The notes: a model not told the origin generated them from the sequence alone. A stretch of 64,000 nucleotides of DNA from Paenibacillus oceani (GCF_014705615.1 NZ_JACXJA010000007.1:62001-126000), one strand, 5' to 3'; numbered from the stretch's first letter, positions 26,671 through 35,642 are shown. Translations and numbers: made by a program.

Positions 26671-27540
26671 ATGAACATGGAGGAACGTCATTCGACGTCA
26701 GTGAATCCCCTGCCGGGCAAAGGAGAATTGACCGTCCTTTTCGGCGGAAGAGAGCGGACGGCGCCTGCCCATAATGTCGGTCCGCAGGTGCGCGATTATT
26801 TCCTCGTCCACCATGTGATGTCGGGAAAAGGTACGTTTAATAGCATGGGGCGCACGTACGAGCTAGGGGAAGGAGACAGCTTCTTCATTTTCCCCGGAGA
26901 GCTCATCCGGTACACGGCCGACGACGCCGATCCGTGGACGTACCGGTGGGTCGGCTTTCGCGGGAATATCGCCGAGGAGCTGCTGAATGCGGCGGACATC
27001 TCCCAGCATCGTCCGGTAGCACGACCTTCGCGTCATCGGCGCGTTGCGGTGCTGTTTCATCAGATCGAGCGGTCGCTGGAGCTCGCGGACCCCGGCGTCG
27101 ACCTGCGAAGCGACGGTCTGCTGCGGATGCTGCTGGCCGAATACAGGAAGGACGAGGCGTACCGGTCCGAAGGTGCGGACGGGAAGAGGACGCCGATCGA
27201 GCAGCAGGTCGAGCGCACGATCCGCTGGCTGACCGTGCAATATGCCGAGCCGATCTCGATCGAGAAAATGTCGCAGTCGCTCGGATACAACCGGACGCAT
27301 TTGTCCAAAATGTTCAAGCAGTATACCGGGCTGACCCCGATGCATTTTCTGCTGAAAATTCGCATGGAGCGGGCGAAGCTGCTGCTTCGCGAGAAGCTGA
27401 CGGTGGAGCAGGTGGCGGCATCGGTCGGCTTTACCGACCCGCTTTATTTCTCCAAGCAGTTCAAGAAATGGTTCGACCGGTCTCCGACGGAATACCGGCA
27501 GGAAGCGGACGGAAAGTCTTTTTACGATTGCAAGGACTGA
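26671..27540 (+). CDS. AraC-family transcriptional regulator, probable regulator of melA
   Basis: A 289-residue protein. The N-terminal cupin-like sensor (GKGTFNSMGRTYELGEGDSFFIFPGELIRYTAD) spans about residues 40-100. Two AraC helix-turn-helix motifs occupy the last 100 residues (ISIEKMSQSLGYNRTHLSKMF and LTVEQVAASVGFTDPLYFSKQFKKW). It is transcribed divergently from melA, a standard arrangement for sugar regulators such as MsmR/RafR; control of melA is inferred from that. ATG 26671 has AAGGAG 9 nt upstream. Confidence 0.9.
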   Translation: MNMEERHSTSVNPLPGKGELTVLFGGRERTAPAHNVGPQVRDYFLVHHVMSGKGTFNSMGRTYELGEGDSFFIFPGELIRYTADDADPWTYRWVGFRGNIAEELLNAADISQHRPVARPSRHRRVAVLFHQIERSLELADPGVDLRSDGLLRMLLAEYRKDEAYRSEGADGKRTPIEQQVERTIRWLTVQYAEPISIEKMSQSLGYNRTHLSKMFKQYTGLTPMHFLLKIRMERAKLLLREKLTVEQVAASVGFTDPLYFSKQFKKWFDRSPTEYRQEADGKSFYDCKD

Positions 27541-27639
27541 TCGGGCCGAAGATACGCCCAAAAGCGGGGGACCGTAGCGCTCCTCCGCCTTCCTGCTGCA
27601 AACGTCATACCGCGGTACCGGAGCCATGGAGAAGGCCGG

Positions 27640-28128
27640 CTACTCCCAGGCGAATTGCAGGCGGCAGCCGTACGCCTTGGCGATGCCGTGCATCAGTTCG
27701 CCAAGCGAGCGGTCGACCGCATAATGCACGCTTCCTTCATAAGGAAAACGGGCGATCAGGTGCTCCTCCATCTGCGCCGCCGCCTGAACGGGCTCGGCAA
27801 GTCCGTCCGATTCGGCAAAACGGTATACGGCGCACAGATGGTCGTACAAATAGCAGCCTCCGGACAGCGATACGAAGCCGTAATCCTCAAAGAGCGGAGT
27901 CACCTCGGCCTTCTCCGGCAGCTTCAGTAGCTCGAAGGGCTCGTACTCGAATTCGTATTCCTCGATCAGCTCCGTCAATATTGCGCGCTCCCGATCCTCA
28001 TCCACGATCAGCAGCTCCATATCCCGGTCCGACAGCCGTACGCAGTTCGCCAAAGCTTGGACGAACCCGGCGTAATCGCCCGGTTTTTTGCCGTCGGGAA
28101 GCTGCACCTCCACACCGTATTTCCTCAT
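27640..28128 (-). CDS. Hypothetical protein
   Basis: About 162 residues from the ATG at 28126-28128, which follows GGGGGGAAGA. It is acidic, soluble and rich in Glu/Leu/Tyr, without signal peptide or membrane helix, and I cannot assign a family. The reading frame continues upstream to 28245 but without a ribosome site. It is divergent from a solute-binding protein gene, and the shared 200-bp region carries a promoter. Confidence 0.7.
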   Translation of the reverse strand: MRKYGVEVQLPDGKKPGDYAGFVQALANCVRLSDRDMELLIVDEDRERAILTELIEEYEFEYEPFELLKLPEKAEVTPLFEDYGFVSLSGGCYLYDHLCAVYRFAESDGLAEPVQAAAQMEEHLIARFPYEGSVHYAVDRSLGELMHGIAKAYGCRLQFAWE

Positions 28129-28240
28129 CAAATCTTCCCCCCCGCTTAGATCCGCTTTTCTCCCATTGTAACAAGCCGTCATTTCCGTGTCGATTTTCAG
28201 GAATAATTTGTATTGTTTTTTTGAAACGCATGAAAAAGAG

Positions 28241-28269
28241 TTCACGAAAGCGCTTTTTTGATATAGTAT
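28241..28269 (+). promoter_or_regulatory. Promoter with an overlapping cre-like palindrome
   Basis: TTCACG (28241-28246) and TAGTAT (28264-28269) are spaced 17 nt. Inside lies the 10-bp palindrome AAAGCGCTTT (28247-28256), the core of CcpA catabolite-responsive elements, although the outer T and C positions do not match. This would repress the downstream binding-protein gene when glucose is present. Confidence 0.45.
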
Positions 28270-28337
28270 AGATAAAAATAAGGCTTTTGAACTAGCAACC
28301 TTTTCGCTGTCTGCATATCCGAAGGAGGGATGTCCTC

Positions 28338-29669
28338 TTGTTCCGCCATAAAAAGTGGCTGCTGCTCGGCTCCGCGGTATGTTTCGCCGTCGTACTCGTC
28401 TCCGTTCTGTTCGGCGGATCGGTCGACCGGTCCAAACCGAGCGCAGGGGAAGGCAATCCGGTCGATCTTACGCCCCCGTCGGCGAGCGATGCGGAGAAAC
28501 AGCTGAAAGTCGCCGTCTCCATGCCGCCTAAAGAGTTTCAGCTGCTGCAGCAGTTGAAGGAGCAGTATCAAAAAGCGCATCCCGGCATCGTGATCCAGTT
28601 GGAGAACGTGCCGGACGATACGGTTTACGCCAAACTGAAAAAAGCGGCACAGCTCGGGGAAGCGCCCGACGTCATGCTGCTTGATAATAGCTGGGTGAGC
28701 GAATTCGCCGCTCTCGGTTATTTGCTGCCCGTCGATTCGATGCTTGCCCAGGATTTGCAGTCCCAGCAAATGGAACAGGCGCTGGCGCAAGTGAAATGGA
28801 ACGGATACGTATGGGGGGTTCCCAAAGATTTGGATGCCCCCGTATTGGTTTATCATACAAAAAGACTGGCTGATGCGGGAACGGAGAAACCTCCGGCAAC
28901 GTCCGAGGAGCTCGTGTCGCTCCATAAGCAGCTGCATAAACCGGAGGAAGGCAAGCACGGAATCTACATTCCCGCGTCCGATGGACATCTGTTTGCGACG
29001 ATGGTGCGCATTCTGGGCGGCGGCAAAACCAATTCCAAGCAATATCCGGTGAAGCTGAACGACCCGGCTGTGTTGAAATCGCTGGAAGCTTTTCTGCTGA
29101 CGGCGCCGGATGGGGCTAAGGAAGACGCGAAAGCGCTATTAAAATCGTTTCCTTACGAAAGCGCGACGTGGAAACCGTGGGAGCTGCTCGCGCAGGGCAA
29201 GATCGCCGGTTATTTGACCACCTTCTCCGACTGGAAGCAAAACGGTTCTCCGGCCGTTCAGACGATGGCGAAAATCCCGCTTCCCAAAGGCGAAGAGACG
29301 TGGCTGACGCCTTGGCTTTCCGGCAGAAGCTTCACGATATCCGCCCGGTCCGAAGCCGCCAAGGAATCGTTCGAGCTGATCCGGGACTGGATCTCCCAGC
29401 CGTCCGCGCTTCATTTCTGGCGAACCGCCGGTGTACTGCCGGCGCAGCGTAACGCCTATTTAACCGGAATCCGGGATGACGCCGGCTTTCAGAGCATCGC
29501 CGCGCTTATCGACAATAATGAACAGACGCCGGCTTTCCCGCAGCGGGTGAAGCAGTTGACGGCGCTTGAAACCCAACTGGAGCTGCTGTGGAAGGGCGAG
29601 CAGCCGCTCCGGACGTTCGCGGAACGGACCGAAGCCGAATGGGAGACGATCCGTCCCGCTTCCAAGTAA
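28338..29669 (+). CDS. Extracellular solute-binding protein, family 1 (sugar-type)
   Basis: A 443-residue protein starting at TTG 28338 after GAAGGAGGG. One N-terminal hydrophobic segment (about residues 7-25) has no lipobox Cys, so it is either secreted or membrane-anchored. The body has the type 1 carbohydrate-binding-protein pattern (LKEQYQKAHPGIVIQLENVPDD, EAPDVMLLDNSWVSEFAALGYLLPVD, WGVPKDLDAPVLVYHTKRL). No permease or ATPase gene lies next to it. The stop is only 9 bp from the stop of the converging gene. Confidence 0.85.
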   Translation: MFRHKKWLLLGSAVCFAVVLVSVLFGGSVDRSKPSAGEGNPVDLTPPSASDAEKQLKVAVSMPPKEFQLLQQLKEQYQKAHPGIVIQLENVPDDTVYAKLKKAAQLGEAPDVMLLDNSWVSEFAALGYLLPVDSMLAQDLQSQQMEQALAQVKWNGYVWGVPKDLDAPVLVYHTKRLADAGTEKPPATSEELVSLHKQLHKPEEGKHGIYIPASDGHLFATMVRILGGGKTNSKQYPVKLNDPAVLKSLEAFLLTAPDGAKEDAKALLKSFPYESATWKPWELLAQGKIAGYLTTFSDWKQNGSPAVQTMAKIPLPKGEETWLTPWLSGRSFTISARSEAAKESFELIRDWISQPSALHFWRTAGVLPAQRNAYLTGIRDDAGFQSIAALIDNNEQTPAFPQRVKQLTALETQLELLWKGEQPLRTFAERTEAEWETIRPASK

Positions 29670-29678
29670 AGCTTACGT

Positions 29679-30758
29679 TCAGAGGCTGAGCTTCAAAGAA
29701 ATCGTCATTTCGCCGGTTTTGATCGTTACGTCGGTCGCTTGAATAAACGGGGCGATCTTGCCCGGATAAAAAGCGAGATCGAATTGCCGCTCCAGCGACT
29801 TTGCGGTAGATTCGGGCATCGCGTACCCGTTGAACGATAAGCTGTCAATGAAAAAACGAATGGCGTTTACAGGTTTATTCTCGGCTACATACCGTCCTTT
29901 GAGCGAGATCTTGATGTCGTCGGCCGAACCTCCGGCTGCGATCGTCCCGTCTTCGAACAGAAACGAAAAACCGTGCAGCGACTTGCTCTTCGCCTGCATA
30001 AACCGGTTTAACTCGCCGTCGCCGATGACGATGGTCGGGTTCAGTCCTTTCATCGAGACCATTTTGCCGTTTTGTCCGATCAGCTCCGGCAGCTTTGTCA
30101 TCACTTCGGCCAAGGCGGCGAAATACGAGCGGAACAAAGGAAGCCCGCGTTGTTCCCACTGCAAGCGGATATCGGCCAGTTCGGTTTCGAGCCGTAATCT
30201 GTCGGGGTGTCCTGCCAGCAGATGGTCGACTTCCTCTTGCGCTTTCGTCCGCTTCGCCTTTTCCGCTTCGTAGGCGTTCCGCGTATCGGCAAGCAAGCGG
30301 CGGCCCTCTTCCAGCTCGGCTGCGGCTTGCCTGTAGGCGGTGTACTGTTCCTGATAGTCGTAGATGAACTTGCGGTCGCGGGAGAGGATGAACTGCAGCT
30401 GCTCCCAGACGTACAAAGCGTCCCGGAGCGAGCTCGCGCGGAGCACGGTCAGCCAGATCGAATGCCGCTGTCCTGTATAATAAGACCGGATGACCGATCC
30501 GGTCTGATTTTTTTTCTCTTCCAGCCTCCGGCTTGTCTGTTCGGCCAGCCGGCCGGTCACTTCAAGCGTTTCGATCAGCTTGTGTTCCTCGTCCGTCAGC
30601 CTTTCGATCTCACGGTCCATCTCGTACACGGTTAATCCTTTCCCGAGCAGCAGGCTGTCGGCACTGACGCTTGGCTCGGCCAGAGCGAAGCCGTTCCCGC
30701 AGAAAAGCAGCGAGCAGGCCAGTCCGATCGCCGCCATTCGGCGAACTATATTCAGCAT
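29679..30758 (-). CDS. Secreted coiled-coil protein with PcsB/CwlO-like N-terminal region
   Basis: A 359-residue protein with a signal peptide ending near residue 27 (FALAEP). Residues about 45-190 are a charged coiled coil containing GSVIRSYYTGQRHSIWLTVLRASSLRDALYVW, the pattern found in PcsB/CwlO-type peptidoglycan hydrolase regulators. There is no NlpC/P60 or CHAP catalytic domain; instead the C-terminal 150 residues form an unknown beta-rich domain. A structural or regulatory role at the wall is plausible. Followed toward lower coordinates by a converging gene with almost no gap. Confidence 0.75.
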   Translation of the reverse strand: MLNIVRRMAAIGLACSLLFCGNGFALAEPSVSADSLLLGKGLTVYEMDREIERLTDEEHKLIETLEVTGRLAEQTSRRLEEKKNQTGSVIRSYYTGQRHSIWLTVLRASSLRDALYVWEQLQFILSRDRKFIYDYQEQYTAYRQAAAELEEGRRLLADTRNAYEAEKAKRTKAQEEVDHLLAGHPDRLRLETELADIRLQWEQRGLPLFRSYFAALAEVMTKLPELIGQNGKMVSMKGLNPTIVIGDGELNRFMQAKSKSLHGFSFLFEDGTIAAGGSADDIKISLKGRYVAENKPVNAIRFFIDSLSFNGYAMPESTAKSLERQFDLAFYPGKIAPFIQATDVTIKTGEMTISLKLSL

Positions 30759-30878
30759 CGGTTGTCCCCCCTGTCCTATCCGTACTAAATGTATCGGAGG
30801 GAGCGGCGTTTTATGCTTCCCGATTTGGTGAACATGGAAGTTGTTCCGCTTCGCGGGACAGCGGGCGTAAGGAACGGC

Positions 30879-30908
30879 AAATCCCCATACCGGAAGGTAC
30901 AGGGATTT
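30879..30908. terminator. Stem-loop downstream of the lipoprotein gene
   Basis: AAATCCC (30879-30885) and inner TACC pair with GGTA and GGGATTT (30902-30908) around a GGAA loop. No extended T-run follows on the minus strand, so termination is possible rather than certain. Confidence 0.5.
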
Positions 30909-30944
30909 GGGCTGGGCTGCGTTGCGATGCGCATTATCGGAAGC

Positions 30945-31886
30945 TCACTTCTTGGGAAGCAGCTTCCATAGATCTTCAAACGGCTTTACGGCAGCCGGGA
31001 CGTTTTGTTCAAAAGATATAGGCTCGTTTATGTCCGACAAGCTGTAGTCGAGCTTGAACCGGTACGTTCCCGGGGCAGGCGACGAGGCCGCCGGCAAGGC
31101 GTTCAGATCCAGGGAGATCTGTTCGAGAAACGACTCCGGATTCACCCCAAGCCGGATGTAGCCCGGCGCTTGAAGCTGCATTCCTGCGAGCTTTGGCGGG
31201 CCGCTCCATGTGCCTCCCGTGATCGCTTGCAGCTGTCCGGTCCATCCGTCCAGTCCCGCCTCCATCTGCTTCGACAGTTCGGCCGCGTTGGCTTCCGTAA
31301 TCTCGATCGAATACTGCTTGCCCGCCCCCGCGTCATCGAGCTTATCTTCCTTAAACCACTTCGGCTCGACTCCGGACAGAAGCGAATCCAGCATACGGGT
31401 CATCTCGTCCCGGGTACGGGCCAGAGCATCGGACGGCAACGCGCCGGGAGAGGAGCTGCCCGCGGGCTTTGCCAGATCAAACGAGTAGTACTCGTCCTTC
31501 TTGTTCAAAAGTGGAATCTGGGCGTACATTTTGTTATCCTTGATAAGAAACGGAATTTGAAATGAATTCCCCGACCGGGTTGTCATCTGTACGTTCGTCT
31601 CCAGCCGCACCGGGTTGTAGCTGGCGATGCCGGACCATTCCAATTGCGCGCCGTTGACGGCACCGGCCAGCGCCGTGGTAAGCAGATTGGATGCGCTGCT
31701 GGAAGCGGCTCCCGGGGTGTCCCAGCCAAACGACCCGCTGCCGCTGAATCGGAATTGCTGAATCTCGCTCTGCTTGCGGATCGCTTGCTGCACCGCTTCT
31801 TTTTCCTTGACTCCGTCCGAGCAGCCGGAGAACAGCAGGGCGACAGCCGCCAATACGACCGGGAGGAACGGCAGCTTTTGGTTCAT
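30945..31886 (-). CDS. Hypothetical lipoprotein
   Basis: A 313-residue protein with a clear lipoprotein signal (VVLAAVALLFSGC, Cys at about 22). The mature sequence of alternating beta strands (EIQQFRFSGSGSFGWD..., LEWSGIASYNPVRLETNVQMTTRSG) suggests a LolA/LppX-like half-barrel, which is an impression only. Gly/Ser/Ala-rich linkers are frequent. GGAGGAGAC precedes the ATG, and a TATAAT lies on the minus strand around 31930-31935. Function unknown. Confidence 0.75.
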   Translation of the reverse strand: MNQKLPFLPVVLAAVALLFSGCSDGVKEKEAVQQAIRKQSEIQQFRFSGSGSFGWDTPGAASSSASNLLTTALAGAVNGAQLEWSGIASYNPVRLETNVQMTTRSGNSFQIPFLIKDNKMYAQIPLLNKKDEYYSFDLAKPAGSSSPGALPSDALARTRDEMTRMLDSLLSGVEPKWFKEDKLDDAGAGKQYSIEITEANAAELSKQMEAGLDGWTGQLQAITGGTWSGPPKLAGMQLQAPGYIRLGVNPESFLEQISLDLNALPAASSPAPGTYRFKLDYSLSDINEPISFEQNVPAAVKPFEDLWKLLPKK

Positions 31887-32004
31887 CGATGTCTCCTCCT
31901 TTGCGGGTTTTCCCTAGTTTATCGCTCTCATTATACTTGGATATCGGGCGATTGTCTGTACGCAACAAGTGCCATTTACAGAAGCAGGAAGGAGGCCGCA
32001 AACC

Positions 32005-33126
32005 GTGACGGACTTAACCGGACTGTGTCCGTTGATTCCGATCATCCGTTCGATAATCGGCGATAGTCCCTGTTCGGCCCTATCGTTTCGCGATTATATG
32101 GAGCTGTGCTTGTACCATGATCCTCTCGGCTATTACAGCCGCGATACGGTCAAAGTGGGCAAGGACGGGGATTTCTACACGAGCTCCTCGATCGGAACGA
32201 TTATGGGCGAAGTGCTGGGCATGTTTATTATCAAGCAAGCGCAGCGGTACGATGTGGATACGCCTCTGACGATCGTCGAATGGGGAGGCGGTACGGGCCG
32301 GCTGGCCGGCCATATCCTCGATACGGTCGCACAGCGCAGTAAACCTTTGTACGACCGGCTGACATATGCGATGGTGGAGAGCAGTCCTTTCCATAGGCGG
32401 CTGCAAACCGAGCAATTGAGTCCTCATCCGGTGGTGCAACACGTAACGCCCGGACAATCGTACGAGATGCTGGAGAACGGTCCGGCGATCGTGCTGTCGA
32501 ACGAACTGCTCGACGCGTTCCCGGTACACCGGATCGAGCGCAAGGACGGGAGCCTGTACGAATGGTTCGTCGGCTGGAGCGAAGAGTCCGGCAAGTTCGA
32601 GACGCGGCTGTTTCCGCTGGCTGCCGGCAGCCGCGCGGCTTCTTATATCGAGCGGGAATCGGTGCCGGTCCGCGAGCGCCAGATCGTCGATGTGAATCCG
32701 GAGGCGGCCGATTGGGTGAAACGCGTCGTATCGGGACTGCGGGAAGGCATGCTGGTTACGATCGATTACGGCGATGTCGCCGAAGAGCTGTACAGCGCTC
32801 ACCGCATGCAGGGAACGTTTTTATGCTACAGGAAACATCAGGCGTTCGATGATCCGTATGCGTATCCGGGCGAGCAGGATATGACTTCTCATGTAGACTT
32901 TACGGCTTGCATACGGGCGGGTACGGAAGCAGGGGCGGGCGAATGGTCGCTAAGGACGCAAAAGCAGTTTCTGATCGACGAAGGGGTGCTGGAGCTGCTT
33001 GTTGCTCATAACGGTCAAGACCCGTTCGGGCCTGAGGCGAGACGGAACCGTGCGGTTCGCCAGCTGCTCGTCAGCGATTCGATGAGCGAATTGTTCAAAG
33101 TTTTGGTGCAAACGAAAAAAAGGTGA
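32005..33126 (+). CDS. SAM-dependent methyltransferase, MidA/NDUFAF7 (DUF185) family
   Basis: About 373 residues from GTG 32005, which follows AGGAAGGAGG. Family hallmarks are FRDYMELCLYHDPLGYYSR near residues 29-47, GDFYTSSSIGTIMGE, and the SAM-binding VEWGGGTGRLAGHIL near residues 92-106, with LSNELLDAFPVHR further on. The mitochondrial homologue methylates a complex I subunit; bacterial substrates are not established. It ends in a bidirectional terminator shared with the next, converging gene. Confidence 0.9.
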   Translation: MTDLTGLCPLIPIIRSIIGDSPCSALSFRDYMELCLYHDPLGYYSRDTVKVGKDGDFYTSSSIGTIMGEVLGMFIIKQAQRYDVDTPLTIVEWGGGTGRLAGHILDTVAQRSKPLYDRLTYAMVESSPFHRRLQTEQLSPHPVVQHVTPGQSYEMLENGPAIVLSNELLDAFPVHRIERKDGSLYEWFVGWSEESGKFETRLFPLAAGSRAASYIERESVPVRERQIVDVNPEAADWVKRVVSGLREGMLVTIDYGDVAEELYSAHRMQGTFLCYRKHQAFDDPYAYPGEQDMTSHVDFTACIRAGTEAGAGEWSLRTQKQFLIDEGVLELLVAHNGQDPFGPEARRNRAVRQLLVSDSMSELFKVLVQTKKR

Positions 33127-33170
33127 TCTCCCGGTTATGTACGTAAAACGCCGGAAGCTCACCTTTTTTT
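33115..33170. terminator. Bidirectional terminator
   Basis: AAAAAAAGGTGA (33115-33126) pairs with TCACCTTTTTTT (33159-33170), with an inner CCGG/CCGG pair. It serves the methyltransferase gene and the converging DUF2626 gene. Confidence 0.9.
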
Positions 33171-33195
33171 GTTGGCTTACTTGCTAAGCAGGGGA

Positions 33196-33429
33196 TTAAA
33201 GCTCCATCTCGAAAAACGACCAGTACGTGAACCCTAAGAAGGAGAGAACCATGTATCCCCAGAAAATCATAATGTACGTACGTTCGGACAAATTCATATA
33301 CCCCAAAACGACAAAAGCGGCGGTTTGGAAAAAGAACAGCAGCGCCATCTCCTTCATGTCGCCGGCCAGTGCCATCAGACCGATCGCGAGCGTCCAAAAG
33401 CCGAGCACTCTGAACATGCGAGCCACCAT
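33196..33429 (-). CDS. DUF2626 small membrane protein (YqgY-like)
   Basis: A 77-residue protein with two or three membrane helices. The start MVARMFRVLGFWTLAIGLMAL and the end GFTYWSFFEM resemble Bacillus YqgY/DUF2626. The ATG at 33427-33429 has GAGGGGGAG upstream; a longer frame exists but lacks a ribosome site. No function is known for the family. Confidence 0.85.
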   Translation of the reverse strand: MVARMFRVLGFWTLAIGLMALAGDMKEMALLFFFQTAAFVVLGYMNLSERTYIMIFWGYMVLSFLGFTYWSFFEMEL

Positions 33430-33699
33430 TACTCCCCCTCTCTGTTGAACGATCGATAAACGCAAAATCCTATTGTCCATTATACCTGCAACCTTTTCGA
33501 CTTGTAAACCGGAGAACGTGACGAATTAGCAAACTTTTTAACCCTGGTGGTTCTAGCATAACCGGTTGTCCGAAAAAACATGTATGAGCGCCACAAAAAA
33601 TGGTAATACCAAATAGTATCAAATAGATTCTATGAACTCTAGTTTGGGCATAGAAATAAGTTAGTGGCGATATTAGTTTGTGTTGGGAGGTTTTCGTTG

Positions 33700-34350
33700 A
33701 TGACTGTAGTCAGACAAGACGCATGGAGCGAGGAAGACGATCTAATATTGGCCGAGGTGACGCTTCGCCATATCCGCGAAGGCAGTACGCAGCTTGCGGC
33801 CTTTGAAGAAGTAGGGGAAAAGATAGGTAGAACGGCGGCCGCCTGCGGGTTTCGGTGGAACAGCTGTGTACGCAAAAAATACGATGCGGCGATCTCGATC
33901 GCAAAGGCTCAACGGCAGAAGCGGAACCAGTTCCGGAAGCAAGCCGGAATAGGCTCGGCCGTAACGTCCGTAGCTACGCTGGATACGGCGGATATCGGCT
34001 CGTCCAGACACGAGCCGGTGACGGAGGAGTCCATCTCGATCGATGCGGTCATTCGTTTCCTGCGCCAGTGGAAAGGAACGTATCAGGAGATGAGCAGACA
34101 GATCCGCAATCTCGAAAAAGAACTGAAGGAAAAAGACGAAGAGCTGGACGATCTGCGCCGCGACAAGGAACAGCTAGGGAAAGAAATCAGCAATGTGCAG
34201 ACCGATTACCGCGTCGTGAATGACGATTACAAGGCGCTCATTCAAATTATGGACCGTGCCCGCAAGCTTGCTTTTCTCGTAGAAGAGGAAGAGGATCAGA
34301 AAACGCGGTTTAAGATGGATGCGAACGGAAACCTGGAACGGATCGATTGA
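33700..34350 (+). CDS. RsfA/GerR-family sporulation transcription factor
   Basis: About 216 residues from ATG 33700 after GGGAGG. The N-terminal Myb/SANT-like DNA-binding module is the RsfA-family signature: RQDAWSEEDDLILAEVTLRHIREGSTQLAAFEEVG...GRTAAACGFRWNS. A long coiled coil (residues about 110-200, Glu/Lys/Asp-rich) follows. In Bacillus the paralogues RsfA and GerR (YlbO) tune prespore and mother-cell gene expression. The order here, regulator - panE - DUF3397 - bshC - mraZ, matches the ylbO-ylbQ-yllA-bshC-mraZ order, so GerR orthology is favoured but not proven. Confidence 0.85.
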   Translation: MTVVRQDAWSEEDDLILAEVTLRHIREGSTQLAAFEEVGEKIGRTAAACGFRWNSCVRKKYDAAISIAKAQRQKRNQFRKQAGIGSAVTSVATLDTADIGSSRHEPVTEESISIDAVIRFLRQWKGTYQEMSRQIRNLEKELKEKDEELDDLRRDKEQLGKEISNVQTDYRVVNDDYKALIQIMDRARKLAFLVEEEEDQKTRFKMDANGNLERID

Positions 34351-34413
34351 CGATTGCAGCCGCGATGCCGGGCAACGATGCGCACGCGGACGATATAAGG
34401 AAGTTCGAGCTAT

Positions 34414-34448
34414 AAGCCTGAAGCGGTTTAACCCGCGGCGGGCTTTTT
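34414..34448 (+). terminator. Terminator after the RsfA/GerR-like gene
   Basis: AAGCC and GCGG pair with CCGC and GGCTT around a TTTAAC loop, followed by TTTTT at 34444-34448. Confidence 0.8.
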
Positions 34449-34492
34449 CGATTTATTAGACAGTATATCGTGGAAGTGGCTTCAACCCCCGG

Positions 34493-34558
34493 TAAACGCC
34501 AGCGTCAAAGACGCCGGTAGGCGTTTATCCTTGTTTCCTTCCGAAAATATGGTATAGT
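34493..34558 (+). promoter_or_regulatory. Promoter of panE with a nested palindrome upstream
   Basis: TTGTTT (34531-34536) and TATAGT (34553-34558) have a 16-nt spacer. Directly upstream lies a nested inverted repeat: TAAACGCC/GGCGTTTA (34493-34500, 34520-34527) enclosing GCGTC-AAA-GACGC (34502-34514), perhaps an operator. Confidence 0.6.
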
Positions 34559-34584
34559 AGCGGAAAAAGCCGGGGGGGACGGAC

Positions 34585-35538
34585 ATGAGGATCGCATGCG
34601 TAGGCGCCGGATCGATAGGAATGCTGGTAGCTTTCAGACTGGCTGCCGCGGGGACGGATACGACGCTAATCACCCGTACCGGAGAGCAGGCGGAGCTGCT
34701 GAACGAAACGGGTGTTCATTTGCTGAATGGCGGGGCGGAGAGCGTTGTCGCTATTCGCGCACGTTCCTATGAAAGCAAGACCGCTCCGCTGCCGGACGGC
34801 GCAGAGAAACCTTACGATTGGGTGTTCCTGACGGTGAAGCAGAAGCATATTACGGAGCCGCTGCTGGACACTTTGCATCATTTGCTGGGGGAGCAAGGGA
34901 AGCTGGTATGTTTTCAGAACGGAATCGGTCATGTCGAGAAACTGGAAGAGCGGTTTCCGCTGGCGCGCATTTATTTGGCGGTGACGACGGAAGGCGCGAA
35001 GAAACTGTCTCCTAGCCGGGTCGCGCACACCGGACAAGGATGGACAACGATCGGACATGCAGGTACGGATATTGGTGGGAAAGAGCGAAATTTGCTTGAA
35101 AAAACGATGAATGAGGCAGGATTTCGTACGTTCCTGTCGAACCAAATGATAGAGATTGTATGGAATAAGCTGCTTATTAACGCGGTCATCAATCCGCTGA
35201 CTGCTCTGCTTCGTCTTCGTAACGGAGAGCTTCCGGCGTCCGAGGCGAGGCGCCGACTTATGCGCGATCTTCTGGAGGAGGGGCTGGCAGCCGCCAACGC
35301 TTCTGGCATCCGCACGCGCGAAGACGTATGGGAGCAGCTGCTTGACGTATGCGCCAAGACGGCCGGCAATCATTCCTCCATGCTGCAGGACGTATCCGAA
35401 GGCCGTATCACCGAGATCGATTGGATTAACGGAGCCATGCTGGAAGCAGGCGCGCGTCACGGCGTGCCGATGCCTCATCATGAATCCGTATACCGTCTAA
35501 TAAAAGCTGCGGAGCCGGCGGAACCGGCAACAACATAA
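34585..35538 (+). CDS. panE: 2-dehydropantoate 2-reductase
   Basis: A 317-residue NADPH-dependent reductase of the ApbA/PanE family, making pantoate for coenzyme A. The N-terminal Rossmann motif is IACVGAGSIGMLVAFRL. The conserved FQNGIGHVEKL, the catalytic-helix lysine in EIVWNKLLINAVINPLTALL, and the C-terminal STMLQDV-like stretch HSSMLQDVSEGRITEIDWINGA are all present. Length is normal. The position before DUF3397 and bshC matches ylbQ in Bacillus. Confidence 0.95.
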   Translation: MRIACVGAGSIGMLVAFRLAAAGTDTTLITRTGEQAELLNETGVHLLNGGAESVVAIRARSYESKTAPLPDGAEKPYDWVFLTVKQKHITEPLLDTLHHLLGEQGKLVCFQNGIGHVEKLEERFPLARIYLAVTTEGAKKLSPSRVAHTGQGWTTIGHAGTDIGGKERNLLEKTMNEAGFRTFLSNQMIEIVWNKLLINAVINPLTALLRLRNGELPASEARRRLMRDLLEEGLAAANASGIRTREDVWEQLLDVCAKTAGNHSSMLQDVSEGRITEIDWINGAMLEAGARHGVPMPHHESVYRLIKAAEPAEPATT

Positions 35539-35642
35539 TTCCGGTTTGCTGCGGGCAGCTTGAACGACGATGTCTCGATAAAGCGACGATAACACGTTAC
35601 ACGTACGTTTCGGAAAAAGATCATGATTCCGGGTGGTGCAGG

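Noticed and set aside
26532-26774. 80-codon frame upstream of the AraC gene with a good AGTTAGGAGG
   Set aside because: The ribosome site is good, but the frame overlaps the araC start by 100 bp and the product shows no protein-like pattern; kept only as a weak possibility.
33487-33523. Third ECF-like promoter (TGCAACCTTTT) upstream of the RsfA/GerR-like gene
   Set aside because: The -35 matches, but the only CGT-type -10 lies 24-25 nt away, too far for this promoter class.
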